Below, in pieces: positions 1 through 6,803 of a stretch of DNA of 14,506 nt; the stretch's first letter is position 1; the number at the start of each line of letters is the position of its first letter. Under the pieces are notes generated by a model. It ran no database searches, was not told where the DNA came from, and saw only the letters and a list, made by a program, of their open reading frames with translations. The stretch is taken from positions 1 through 14,506 of the forward strand of contig DTXA01000158.1 of assembly GCA_012962735.1 (NCBI GenBank), written 5' to 3'. The DNA comes from Candidatus Latescibacterota bacterium. Lineage in GTDB: Bacteria > Latescibacterota > 4484-107 > B68-G9. The position numbers and the translations under genes are program-made.

Positions 1-93
1 ATCGACCTCGTCCATGTAGCCGTAGCGGGTGAACCTGCGTGTCTTGAGGTCATACTGTCCCGTAGCTTTCGAACAGGGATAAAAGCAAGGCAT
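1..93 (-). CDS. Possible 5' end of a hypothetical gene, cut by the left edge
   Basis: An open frame runs from an ATG at 93-91 to the left edge (31 codons) and reads MPCFYPCSKATG, then QYDLKTRRFTRYGYMDEVD. From about residue 12 on, its composition looks like real protein. The frame overlaps the end of the HEAT reading frame (stop 50-52) by about 40 nt, one frame over. It may be the start of the next gene in the leftward operon, or the true continuation of the HEAT gene after another frameshift. I recognise no family, and no clear ribosome binding site precedes the ATG. Confidence is low. Confidence 0.25.
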   Translation of the reverse strand, partial: MPCFYPCSKATGQYDLKTRRFTRYGYMDEVD

Positions 94-947
94 CTTTGGC
101 GGGGTACCTGACGGCGTAACAGGGGGCCGAAAGCGCCTCCATAAGGACTGGGATCGCCCGTGGGTCTCCTATCCGCCCCAAGGCTACCACCACGCTTTTG
201 CGAACAAAGCGGCTTTTCTCCCTCTCAAACAGGTTGATAAGAGGCCCCACGGCCTCCCAGCTTTTCAGTTTCCCGAGGGCCGTGGCAGCCGCCGAGAGGA
301 CCTGCCACCTGCAGGAGTGACCCAGGAGCTTCATTATAGGCTTGGCAGCCCTCTTATCCCCTATCTCCCCAAGGTCTGGGCCACTAAGCCAATCGTCGCT
401 CCTTAAAGCCTCGAGTAAAGGCTTTACAGCCGGACTTCCTATCTCTTTCAATATCTTCCTGATGCAGTGCCTCTCACGGGCGCTCTTCGTGTCCATGACC
501 GATATCAGATATGGAACGGACTTTTCGGGATCGGCGACCATCTCTTTCCTGCGGAGCTTCCGATGGATGCGGGAAATCTATCCCTATGCCATAGGTAGTC
601 CCGATCCAGAAGGAGTTATCCTTTCCCTTTGCCGAGTAGAAGTCTTCACCACCTAAGTCCAAAAATATCCCTACAGATCCGTATCCGTAGCTGAACCTCC
701 CGTGCCCCTTCGTGGTCTCCTTGTCCTTGGACAGGTACCCGTCGTCGCCGCCCTTGTCCATCAGTATCCCGATCCTGTGATGGCTCGCAGCGCCCTGAGA
801 TAGATCGCAGGCGCTGTAGGTGTCGTTCCCCTGTCCGTCCAAGAGGTAACCCACTCCTAAGTCGTGCCCCTCACCTTGTGAGACGCCTTTGCTTATGTAG
901 CTGTCATCGCCGGCGCAGTCCAACAGGGTGCCTATGGAAGTGATCAA
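50..947 (-). pseudogene. GDxxY-repeat plus HEAT-repeat protein, broken by a frameshift
   Basis: Two overlapping frames form one protein. The first (947 to 474, TTG start) has four repeats of about 30 residues, each with a hydrophobic-D-x-x-G-x-D-x-Y core: LLDCAGDDSY, LLDGQGNDTY, LMDKGGDDGY, FLDLGGEDFY. It loses protein character after GIGIDF. The second frame (stop 50-52) is HEAT-like, with paired helices such as GSPAVKPLLEAL and IGDPRAIPVLMEAL. It is open upstream of its first ATG to a TAG at 580-578 and reads IHRKLRRKEMVADPEK there. Removing one base near 571-573 (a CCC run on the coding strand) would join the two. Secreted proteins mixing such repeats with HEAT units occur in uncultured phyla, but this copy has no signal peptide or N-terminal domain. 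It begins with a 4-nt TTGA overlap on the PHP gene, so the 5' part may also be lost. HEAT repeats usually mediate protein binding; the function is unknown. A sequencing error is possible. Confidence 0.6.
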
Positions 948-1711
948 CTCTCGCCCAGAAACACCCTCGGATCGACAGTCTGCTCCGGGGGAACCTCAGC
1001 CTTTCCGAGCACGAGGCGTGACCATCCGAGGTTTCCCACCCCGGTGCGGTGGTCGTCGCTTCCCATGCTGAAGGAAACCTTCTCCTCGGCGAAGATTTGG
1101 ACGATCTCTATATACTGCTCGGTGAACCTCCTCACGGGCATCTGCGGGAACCACCAGAATGTGCAGTTCGTGATTTCAAATATCTTCCCGTTTTCCCGCA
1201 TTGCGGCAGCTATCTCCCTGAGGTCGTTCCGAGGGATCTGAGCTGGCTCTATCGGCTCGGGAATCCTCCCTAAGTTGAAAGGATGGGTCAAGATATGGAA
1301 GAGAGAGTTCGAAGCGGCGTTAACCAGACATCGTGTGAGGTTGGCGAACAGCTTCCCCCTAGACTTCGGAGGCTCTTTTGTCACCCCCTCGGTATGCCCC
1401 CCGAGATCGGCTAACACCACATCGAGCCGGTGGAAGACCTCCTCGTCTATGGAGACTTCGCCTTTGATGCCCAGTAAAGTCGCCTCGACACCTTTGAGCA
1501 CGGGCACTTCCGCCCACTCGGAGGCCCGGAAGATCTCCCCGAGATAAACTTCAAATAGCCCCTCCTCCTCCCAGAGCCTCATCCCGGGTGTGAAATGGTC
1601 TGTAATAGCCACGGCTTCAAGCCCCATCGCCTCCGCGAACTTTACATTTATGTCCACCGTGTGTGCTCCATCGGAGAAGGTGGTATGCGTGTGAAGGTCG
1701 TAATTTACCAT
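944..1711 (-). CDS. PHP-domain metal-dependent phosphoesterase
   Basis: This is a PHP-superfamily phosphohydrolase of 255 residues, of the type related to HisK histidinol phosphatase and YcdX-like phosphoesterases. Metal-ligand motifs appear in family order: DLHTHTTFSDG at residues 6-16, AITDHFTP at 36-43, a conserved Glu in KGVEATL near 76, ILTHPFN near 141, and SMGSDDHRTG near 216-225, where the usual GSDAH is SDDH. No signal peptide is seen, so it is probably cytoplasmic. The start is taken as ATG 1711-1709 (GTG ATG is also possible at 1714). This ATG forms a TGATG stop-start overlap with the repaired frame of the upstream gene, a classic sign of coupled translation. The downstream GDxxY gene overlaps its stop by 4 nt. 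The substrate cannot be read from the sequence. Histidinol phosphate is possible, but no histidine genes are nearby. Confidence 0.87.
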   Translation of the reverse strand: MVNYDLHTHTTFSDGAHTVDINVKFAEAMGLEAVAITDHFTPGMRLWEEEGLFEVYLGEIFRASEWAEVPVLKGVEATLLGIKGEVSIDEEVFHRLDVVLADLGGHTEGVTKEPPKSRGKLFANLTRCLVNAASNSLFHILTHPFNLGRIPEPIEPAQIPRNDLREIAAAMRENGKIFEITNCTFWWFPQMPVRRFTEQYIEIVQIFAEEKVSFSMGSDDHRTGVGNLGWSRLVLGKAEVPPEQTVDPRVFLGES

Positions 1712-2371
1712 CACTCTGCCGTAACCTTATCCGGGCCTATAGGCTTCAACTCGGCGAGAGGGAATACGAGAGTCTTCCCCCCTTGCGGACCTTTTAAGGA
1801 CTCCGCAGCGAATTCGTGCTCCCTCGGAGGGTGGAACTACACAGGTGCAAGCCCCGAGTTCCACCGCCAAGTCTATGTCCCACTTGATGGTCTCGACCGC
1901 CGCCCTTCTAAGGTGGGAGTTACCGGAGCCGCACCTCGTAGGGTTGGGGTCGCCCTCGGTGTGGAGCACGAGGGTTATGTCCCCACGGTCTTTAAAGCAC
2001 GGAGCCATGGCCTCAAGTCTTATCAACAGCCCCCCGACCTCGGCGCACTCCATACCCCAAAAATCCCTCCCTCGAACCCCTTGTAGAAACACCATGGGCC
2101 TTCCGCAGTGTTTCCTGTAGAAATGGTCATGGAGCCATACCCCCACTCTCATCCCATACCTCCGGAGTTCTGCGACAGTATCCTCGCAAACCTTCCAGCC
2201 CTTGGTAGGGAGGATGATGGGATTGAACGGGGCATCCTCCCAACAGAGGCCATCTTCGGAGCCCACAAGACATATGACCGATCGGCTCCTTCCCTCATTG
2301 TCCCGGTATATCCCGTTGTAGATATCACCCCTCCGGTAGACCTTAGCTTCTAAGCTCACCTTATGACGCAT
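1711..2371 (-). pseudogene. Uncharacterised protein, frameshifted near its C-terminus
   Basis: The frame opens with ATG 2371-2369, overlaps the transaminase stop by 11 nt, and as read stops at 1727-1729 (214 residues). The last 40 residues in that frame are Arg-rich and atypical. Another frame over the same stretch reads HPPREHEFAAESLKGPQG, then KTLVFPLAELKPIGPDKVTA, and stops at TGA 1713-1711, which overlaps the PHP ATG. One extra base near 1831-1836 (CC at 1833-1834) would explain the break. The N-terminal 55 residues (VYRRGDIYNGIYRD, GSEDGLCWEDAP) resemble a blade of a five-bladed-propeller glycosidase. The middle (ITLVLHTEGDPNP, DIDLAVELGACTCVV) recalls xylose-isomerase-like TIM barrels, where a conserved His follows such a strand. 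Both comparisons are weak. It may be active if the break is a sequencing error or is bypassed. I assign no function. Confidence 0.55.
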
Positions 2372-3218
2372 CGAAGCCCTTTTCCACCCTCTCCATAAAG
2401 GCTTCGAACAGCCTTCGAGTTACAGGTCCCACCTTCCCGTCTCTGACTGTCCACCCGTCTATGGAGGTCACCCCTAAGACCTCTATCCCAGTACCGGTCA
2501 GGAACACCTCATCGGCCTTCATCACGACCTCTAAGGCAAGAGATCCCTCCTCTACCCCTATGCCCTCCTCCCGTGCTATCTCTATGACCAAGCCTCTGGT
2601 TATGCCAGGAAGGATATGAGGCCCCTCGGCCGGAGTCAAAAGCTTCCCATCCCGAACGGCGAAGACGTTGGTGGCGGCCCCTTCAGTTACGTATCCCCCA
2701 TCCACGAAAATGGCCTCGAACGCTCCTCTCTCCCAGGCCCTCTGGGCTGCTAAGACGTTGGGCAAGAGATTGATGGACTTTATATCCCGTCTGGCCCATC
2801 GTATCTCGGGGACGGTTATAGCCCGGACTCCGCTCTCCCGCAATTCCTCCGGCACCGGCACAAACCTCCTGACAGTTATAAGGAGGGTGGGCCTCAGAGG
2901 AGTTGTCATCCAGGCATGTTTGCGGGGAGCCACACCCCGGGTTATCTGGACGTACACCAGGGCACGAGAGATCCCGCTTTTTCTGTGCGTCTCCAAGATC
3001 CACTCCCTGACCTCCTCCACAGTTATACCTGAGATGCCGGTCTCGGAGAGACTGCGTCGGAGCCTGTTCAGATGCCTTTCTAAGGCCCAGAGCTGCCCTG
3101 CATAGCTCTCTATCACCTCGTATACTCCATCCCCGAACTGGTATCCCCTGTCGTCCACGGGGACCTTCGCCTCTTCTATCGGCATGAACTCCCCGTTCAG
3201 GAATGCGATCTCGGGCAT
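2361..3218 (-). CDS. dat: D-amino-acid transaminase (class IV, PLP)
   Basis: This fold-type IV PLP aminotransferase is probably D-alanine transaminase, which exchanges amino groups among D-amino acids and supplies D-Glu and D-Ala for peptidoglycan. Its 285 residues match the family length. DRGYQFGDGVYEVIESYAG (23-41) and QITRGVAPRKHAW (91-103) are signatures of Bacillus-type Dat rather than of IlvE. The PLP lysine is K147 in RRDIKSINLLPN. The cofactor-binding Glu is E179 in YVTEGAATNVFAV. GITRGLVIEIA (205-215) and the TGTGIEVLGV loop (241-250) follow. A strong ribosome binding site (AAAGGGGG) lies 5 nt before the ATG. The stop of the metallophosphoesterase gene lies 12 nt upstream, so the two are co-transcribed. 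A branched-chain aminotransferase is the alternative, but the motifs favour Dat. Confidence 0.9.
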   Translation of the reverse strand: MPEIAFLNGEFMPIEEAKVPVDDRGYQFGDGVYEVIESYAGQLWALERHLNRLRRSLSETGISGITVEEVREWILETHRKSGISRALVYVQITRGVAPRKHAWMTTPLRPTLLITVRRFVPVPEELRESGVRAITVPEIRWARRDIKSINLLPNVLAAQRAWERGAFEAIFVDGGYVTEGAATNVFAVRDGKLLTPAEGPHILPGITRGLVIEIAREEGIGVEEGSLALEVVMKADEVFLTGTGIEVLGVTSIDGWTVRDGKVGPVTRRLFEAFMERVEKGFDAS

Positions 3219-3230
3219 CTAAACCCCCTT

Positions 3231-4364
3231 TCATCTCGCTTCAGCAGGGAATACCGGTCGTGTCTCCACGCCGGCGTCCCCTTTCTCCACTGTTTCACCT
3301 ACCCATATCCAGGCCCTCCCGGACCTCAGGCCGCAGGTCACGACCACCTCGACCTTCCCTTCCGAAACCGCTCTGAAAACACCCGAGGAGTCTACCATCC
3401 CTATAGCAGTATCTCCACTGGACCAGGAGGCCGATATGGGAGGAGCTATGGGCACGGATTTCCCCAAGGGGTCAATCCCCACAGCCCTGAACCTGATGGT
3501 ATCCCCCACCTTCACCCTCGCAGAATCCGGAATTACTGCGATGGACCTGAGCACCGGGATCACCCTTACCTTCACTTCGTCCCCGACGTGGACCTCGACA
3601 TAGTGGTAAAATCCCCCCCGGTCCACCGGGGCGTAAAGCACAGCCCCTGCTCCACCGCTTATTATGTACGGCACCCCCTCCCACTCGGTCCTGTAATAGA
3701 GGTGTTCATGTGAACAAAGAACGGCCGTGACACCGTATTTGGCCATCAGCTTCACGAACTTCCTCGCCTCGGAGGTATCCGTAAAGGCATGGTTTACCTT
3801 TGGAGGAGCATCGTAAGGGGGGACGTGAGTTATGACGAAGGTATGCTGGTACTTAGACATATTTGCCTCGAGCTCCCTCATCATCCACTCCCATTGTGCG
3901 GGAGAAGAAGCCCTGATCCCCCATGGGCGCCCGCCGTGGCCCGCCGTGTCCAACACGATGAAGTAACAGCCGTTGTGTTCGAAGGTATAATAGGGTCTCC
4001 CAAAGAACTTCTTGTGATTATCCCTGCTGTAGCCACCTGTGGCTTTGATGTAGATATCGTGGTTCCCTATGACATTGTAATAAGGGACCCTCAACTTATC
4101 CAGACAAGCTTTGAACGCCTTGTAGTTGTCCTCGGTATTGTGGTCCGGGCCATCGCCTCCGTACAGGAAAAAGGCCGGCCTCCTTATATTGACCTCCTGG
4201 ACGATCTGCTCCAATATCTCCGGATGGTCATTCGGCGAATCAGAGCCGAACCTGCTGTCCCCGCAGAAGATGAAGAAGAACTCGGAATTCGCCGACCCTG
4301 CTGTATGCCCAATAGGCAGGAGCAATAAAAAACCTGTGTACACAACCCTCCTAAGCCAATACAT
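3231..4364 (-). CDS. Secreted calcineurin-like metallophosphoesterase with C-terminal Ig-like (BIG2) domain
   Basis: The protein has 377 residues. A Sec signal peptide covers 1-22 (LRRVVYTGFLLLLPIGHTAG). A calcineurin-like phosphoesterase domain spans about 29-265, with all metal-site blocks: CGDSRFG (D36), YGGDGPD (D71), GNHD (101-103), ITHVPP (H180) and SHEHLYY (H219, H221). The first block is GDS-R instead of the more common D-x-H, as in several extracellular members. A bacterial Ig-like, group-2 type domain follows at about 273-356 (VKVGDTIRFRAVG, ASWSSGDTAI, GVFRAVSEGKVEVVV), then a short Pro/Glu tail. The product is probably periplasmic or extracellular and hydrolyses a phosphomonoester or diester of unknown identity. 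AAGGAGG lies 6 nt before the ATG. It is the first gene of the leftward operon and sits behind a long leader with a terminator-like hairpin. Confidence 0.9.
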   Translation of the reverse strand: MYWLRRVVYTGFLLLLPIGHTAGSANSEFFFIFCGDSRFGSDSPNDHPEILEQIVQEVNIRRPAFFLYGGDGPDHNTEDNYKAFKACLDKLRVPYYNVIGNHDIYIKATGGYSRDNHKKFFGRPYYTFEHNGCYFIVLDTAGHGGRPWGIRASSPAQWEWMMRELEANMSKYQHTFVITHVPPYDAPPKVNHAFTDTSEARKFVKLMAKYGVTAVLCSHEHLYYRTEWEGVPYIISGGAGAVLYAPVDRGGFYHYVEVHVGDEVKVRVIPVLRSIAVIPDSARVKVGDTIRFRAVGIDPLGKSVPIAPPISASWSSGDTAIGMVDSSGVFRAVSEGKVEVVVTCGLRSGRAWIWVGETVEKGDAGVETRPVFPAEAR

Positions 4365-4404
4365 AAGAGCCTCCTTGATGGGCGTTGGGTATGACCTCTC
4401 GATA

Positions 4405-4450
4405 CAAAAAGGGATAGTTACTTATCCGGCCAATATAAGTGAACTATCCC
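4405..4450 (-). terminator. Terminator-like hairpin in the leader of the metallophosphoesterase gene
   Basis: Read on the minus strand, GGGATAGTTCACTTAT (4450-4435) can pair with ATAAGTAACTATCCC (4425-4411), leaving one bulged base and a 9-nt loop. TTTTT follows directly (4410-4406). This is the form of an intrinsic terminator, yet it lies only about 40 nt before the ATG of a gene on the same strand. It could end a small RNA or act as an attenuator. The upstream segment CTACCC (about 4459-4454) could instead pair with the first arm and prevent formation. Confidence 0.6.
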
Positions 4451-4636
4451 CAGGGTAGCCATAAGGTCCTTCATATCTCCAAGGAATAACTGTTCACTTC
4501 AGAGAGGCTTCTCCTTCGGTCTAACCATAAGCTAACTGGAGATCTTAAGGGTCCCCCAAAAGTATCTGACAAAGCTAAGAACCTCTTAAGGTTATACTTA
4601 TGCTCCACCAAGCTTGAAAGTATATGCCTAAGTCAG
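4451..4636 (-). ncRNA. Candidate structured leader RNA (possible riboswitch/attenuator) or small RNA
   Basis: Between a promoter at 4641-4669 and the terminator-like hairpin at 4405-4450 lies a non-coding stretch of about 185 nt. Its helices on the minus strand are: CTGAC (4636-4632) with GTCAG (4570-4566), closing a three-way junction; TATACTT (4624-4618) with AAGTATA (4599-4593); AACCT-TAAG-AGGTT (4593-4580); and further on ATCTCC (4543-4538) with GGAGAT (4480-4475). I could not match it to purine, lysine, SAM, cobalamin, glycine, c-di-GMP, fluoride, THF or T-box consensus elements from memory. The helices are short, so chance pairing cannot be excluded. Confidence 0.4.
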
Positions 4637-4640
4637 TCGA

Positions 4641-4669
4641 AAAATAGTATGCCTACACCTATTTGTCAA
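4641..4669 (-). promoter_or_regulatory. Sigma70-type promoter for the leader and leftward operon
   Basis: On the minus strand, TTGACA (4669-4664) is followed after 17 nt by TATTTT (4646-4641). TACTAT overlaps it at a shorter spacing. Transcription would begin near 4634-4637, exactly where the first helix of the leader starts. This leaves a 5' leader of about 270 nt before the metallophosphoesterase ATG. Confidence 0.5.
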
Positions 4670-4689
4670 GGAAATTTCAGCCGCCTTCG

Positions 4690-4727
4690 GAAAAAGAAAA
4701 GGGCCTTAGCAGAAAGCCCAGGCCCTT
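4690..4727 (-). terminator. Rho-independent terminator, leftward
   Basis: On the minus strand, AAGGGCCT (4727-4720) pairs perfectly with AGGCCCTT (4706-4699) across a 13-nt loop, followed by TTTTCTTTTT (4700-4690). It lies about 16 nt after the stop of the relic at 4743-4988 and is probably the surviving terminator of that lost gene. Confidence 0.75.
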
Positions 4728-4742
4728 GGTGAGCTCCCCATT

Positions 4743-4988
4743 CTACCATATCAGTACAGCCTTCTGCACCCGGCAGAAGGGGCCGGCCTCCAACCTGATG
4801 AGATACGTTCCGCTTGCCACAGGACGGCCGGAGCTATCCCTTCCGTCCCACACGATGCTGTGCCTGCCCGCAGCCCTGACGACACAGATGGACCCACCAG
4901 GTTCACCTTATGAGGTCGTCGTCAAAGTGATGCTCTCCGAGACGATAATATCGTCCGTGACCGGGTAGGGGCTTCCCTCAAGAGTCCA
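4743..4988 (-). pseudogene. Relic of a secreted protein: beta-helix-like start fused to a FlgD/Por-type C-terminal domain
   Basis: One minus-strand frame runs from 4988 to a TAG at 4745-4743 with a single TAA at 4910-4908. There is no start codon; another TAA lies just upstream. The part before the internal stop reads WTLEGSPYPVTDDIIVSES, like the first strand of right-handed beta-helix proteins (typically ...SPY-V-DDI-V--G-TLTI). The part after it reads AGRHSIVWDGRDSSGRPVAS, then GTYLIRLEAG and KAVLIW. This is the hallmark of the FlgD-Ig-like domain that ends many surface proteins of FCB-group bacteria (G-H-x-WDGRD-x-G--V-SG-Y--R). Intact members have hundreds of residues between these parts, so the gene seems to have lost its middle and its signal peptide. 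The terminator downstream is still intact. No function is expected. Confidence 0.6.
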
Positions 4989-5012
4989 TTAGGAAATAAG
5001 GCCCGGATTTTC

Positions 5013-5026
5013 GTGATCTAAATCAC
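5013..5026. promoter_or_regulatory. CRP/FNR-family operator-like palindrome
   Basis: GTGATCTAAATCAC is a perfect GTGAT-N4-ATCAC palindrome, followed by AA. It closely resembles the TGTGA-N6-TCACA class bound by CRP/FNR-superfamily regulators. Its centre lies about 78 bp before the predicted start of the rightward operon, a distance seen for upstream-activating sites. A regulator of this family would suit the redox character of the operon. The link is inferred from position and sequence only. Confidence 0.5.
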
Positions 5027-5062
5027 AATACTCAGCCTTGTCAAGTCTTAGGTTACTAAGCC

Positions 5063-5091
5063 TTGACAACCACTCCCCCTTCCCCTATATT
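5063..5091 (+). promoter_or_regulatory. Near-consensus sigma70 promoter of the DUF362-AmmeMemoRadiSam operon
   Basis: TTGACA (5063-5068), a 17-bp spacer and TATATT (5086-5091) give an almost ideal housekeeping promoter. The predicted start near 5098 leaves only about 10 nt before the ATG at 5109, with the ribosome binding site (AAGGGGGTG, 5098-5106) right at the 5' end. Upstream lie a small palindrome CTTAG-GTTA-CTAAG (5047-5060) and two copies of AGCCTTG-(T/A)-CAA (5034-5044, 5059-5069). Confidence 0.75.
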
Positions 5092-5108
5092 TTCCCCAAG
5101 GGGGTGTT

Positions 5109-6068
5109 ATGGACCGTAGAGAATTCTTGAAACAGGCCATCTTCCTGGGGATGGGGGTGGCTGTAGGCCCCGGCGCCTTGCGCCTCGCCCGAGCTGAGGG
5201 CGGGAAGTCCCGGGTGGTGGTCGCGGTGGGGAAGGGAAAACTGGAACAGGAGGCCGTAGGGCTCCTCCTCGACCGGGGGATCGAGGCCCTGTTCAGGGCG
5301 AAACCCCGGGACGTCTGGCCCGAGCTGGTGGGGCCAGGGGACGTGGTGGGCCTTAAGGTCAACTGTTTGGCTGGAAGGGGAATGTCCACCAGGGAGAAGC
5401 TGGTCCGGGCCCTGGCCCACAGGCTGACATCGGCCGGTGTGAAGCTCCGGAACATCGTTGTCTGGGACAGGGCCAACCGGGACCTTCGAAAGGCGGGATA
5501 CAGGATAAGCCGGGGGGTGAACGAGATACAGTGTTATGGCACCGACGAGGTCGGATATTACCCGGCCCTGATACAACACCGCTCCATAGGCAGCCTCTTC
5601 AGCAGGGTCCTCGTAGAGCGGTGCACAAAGGTGATCAACCTCCCGGTGCTCAAGGACCACGGCATATGCGGAGTTACTTTGGGACTCAAGAACTTCTTCG
5701 GTGCCATCCACAACCCCAACAAATACCACGACAACGTGGGCGACCCCTTCATAGCAGACCTCAACGCTGTGCCCTTCATCAGGGGGAAGAACGTGCTCAC
5801 AGTCGTAGATGGCCTCGTGGCCCAGTACGAAGGGGGCCCTCCCTATATGCCCCAGTGGACCTGGCCCTTCGGGGCCCTCCTGCTCTCCGTAGATCCTGTG
5901 GCCCTGGACTACGTGGGCTGGCAGATCATAGAGCGTAAACGGGCTGAGAAGGGCCTCCCCTCCCTCGAGGAGGCCGGTCGAAAGCCTCAGTATATCCTCA
6001 CAGCAGCCGACCCCGAACATCACTTAGGCACGGCCGACCCGGACCTCATAGAGGTGCTCTATGTATGA
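5109..6068 (+). CDS. DUF362 family protein with a Tat-like signal peptide
   Basis: This 319-residue protein belongs to the DUF362 family. The characteristic core is VINLPVLKDHGICGVTLGLK and NFFGAIHNP (175-203), with LLSVDPVALDYVGWQII (258-274) near the end. The N-terminus MDRREFLKQA, a hydrophobic run (11-23) and ALRLARA are a Tat-type signal peptide (RR-x-FLK), so export is likely. Many DUF362 proteins carry CxxCxxCxxxCP iron-sulfur motifs. This one has only four scattered Cys (86, 142, 172, 187), so a partner may provide any cluster. The biochemical role is unproven; redox or radical-related functions have been suggested from gene context. It is the first gene behind the promoter at 5063-5091, and the next gene overlaps its stop by 8 nt. 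Confidence 0.9.
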   Translation: MDRREFLKQAIFLGMGVAVGPGALRLARAEGGKSRVVVAVGKGKLEQEAVGLLLDRGIEALFRAKPRDVWPELVGPGDVVGLKVNCLAGRGMSTREKLVRALAHRLTSAGVKLRNIVVWDRANRDLRKAGYRISRGVNEIQCYGTDEVGYYPALIQHRSIGSLFSRVLVERCTKVINLPVLKDHGICGVTLGLKNFFGAIHNPNKYHDNVGDPFIADLNAVPFIRGKNVLTVVDGLVAQYEGGPPYMPQWTWPFGALLLSVDPVALDYVGWQIIERKRAEKGLPSLEEAGRKPQYILTAADPEHHLGTADPDLIEVLYV

Positions 6069-6783
6069 ACCACGTATCTACCGGGACCGCATCCCAGAGG
6101 ATGGCCTTTGCTCCTTCCGGGTGATGATGGGCGAGAGCGACCTCTGGATAAGGGCGGATGAAGACCTATCCTCGGAGGCCCTCTCCGCCCTACGGGAGGC
6201 CCGCAGGCAGATAGCCGGATACATCCGCAGAGACCCGGCCTTCCTGAAGTCCCTTATCCCCCACCCGGTCCAGGAAGACGCTCCCCCTCTGGTGCGGAAG
6301 ATGGCCGAAGCTGGGGAAAAAGCTGGGGTAGGCCCCATGGCGGCCGTGGCCGGCGCTATTGCGGAATACGTGGGAGGGCGGCTCTCCCGGCTCTCCGGGG
6401 AAGTTATCGTGGAAAACGGCGGCGATGTCTTCCTATCCATAGCCCGTCCTCGCAAGGTCGGGATATGGGCCGGGAACTCCTCCCTCTCCGGTAAGGTAGC
6501 CCTCGAGGTGACGCCCGAGGAGACCCCTCTGGCCGTGTGCACCTCCTCGGGCACAGTGGGGCATTCTTTAAGCTTCGGAAAGGCGGACGCCGCAGTAGCG
6601 ATGGCCGAAAGCGGGCCCCTGGCAGATGCGGTCGCCACTGCCCTCGGAAACCGGGTGCAGAAGCCGGAAGACATCCGAAGGGGAATGGAATGGGCGATGG
6701 GGATAAAGGGAGTCCGGGGCGTGTTGGTGATCGTAGGAGACCGGATGGGCGCCTTGGGTATCGTCCGGCTCGCTCGCGCGTAA
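6061..6783 (+). CDS. UPF0280 (COG2122) family protein, ApbE superfamily
   Basis: The protein has 240 residues, the usual UPF0280 length. Signature blocks are GPMAAVAGAIAEYVG (91-105), VIVENGGDVFLS (115-126), the Cys block AVCTSSGTVGHSLSFGKADA (158-177), and PLADAVATALGN (186-197). The fold is that of ApbE flavin transferases. COG2122 proteins have been genetically linked, in methanogens and Desulfovibrio, to homocysteine formation from aspartate semialdehyde and sulfide, possibly through a persulfide; C160 would be the candidate carrier here. No signal peptide, so cytoplasmic. The ATG at 6061 lies inside the 3' end of the DUF362 gene (8-nt overlap), so translation is probably coupled. The NIL-ferredoxin follows after 20 nt. 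The DUF39/COG1900 sulfurtransferase expected for that pathway is not in the window. Confidence 0.9.
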   Translation: MYEPRIYRDRIPEDGLCSFRVMMGESDLWIRADEDLSSEALSALREARRQIAGYIRRDPAFLKSLIPHPVQEDAPPLVRKMAEAGEKAGVGPMAAVAGAIAEYVGGRLSRLSGEVIVENGGDVFLSIARPRKVGIWAGNSSLSGKVALEVTPEETPLAVCTSSGTVGHSLSFGKADAAVAMAESGPLADAVATALGNRVQKPEDIRRGMEWAMGIKGVRGVLVIVGDRMGALGIVRLARA

Positions 6784-6803
6784 CACGTAAAAGGAGGGAT
6801 AAG

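Noticed and set aside
4663..4968. Plus-strand open frame of 101 codons
   Set aside because: The opposite strand carries the FlgD-type motif and a matching terminator; the plus-strand translation shows no domain.
5085..6023. Long open frame on the minus strand (312 codons) opposite the DUF362 gene
   Set aside because: It mirrors a GC-rich gene with clear family motifs on the plus strand; the mirror translation has no recognisable domains and is rich in Pro, Gly and His.
6537..6803. Upstream extension of the NIL-ferredoxin frame
   Set aside because: It overlaps the UPF0280 gene out of frame with Arg/Gly-rich nonsense; a ribosome binding site and the NIL-domain start fix the GTG at 6804.
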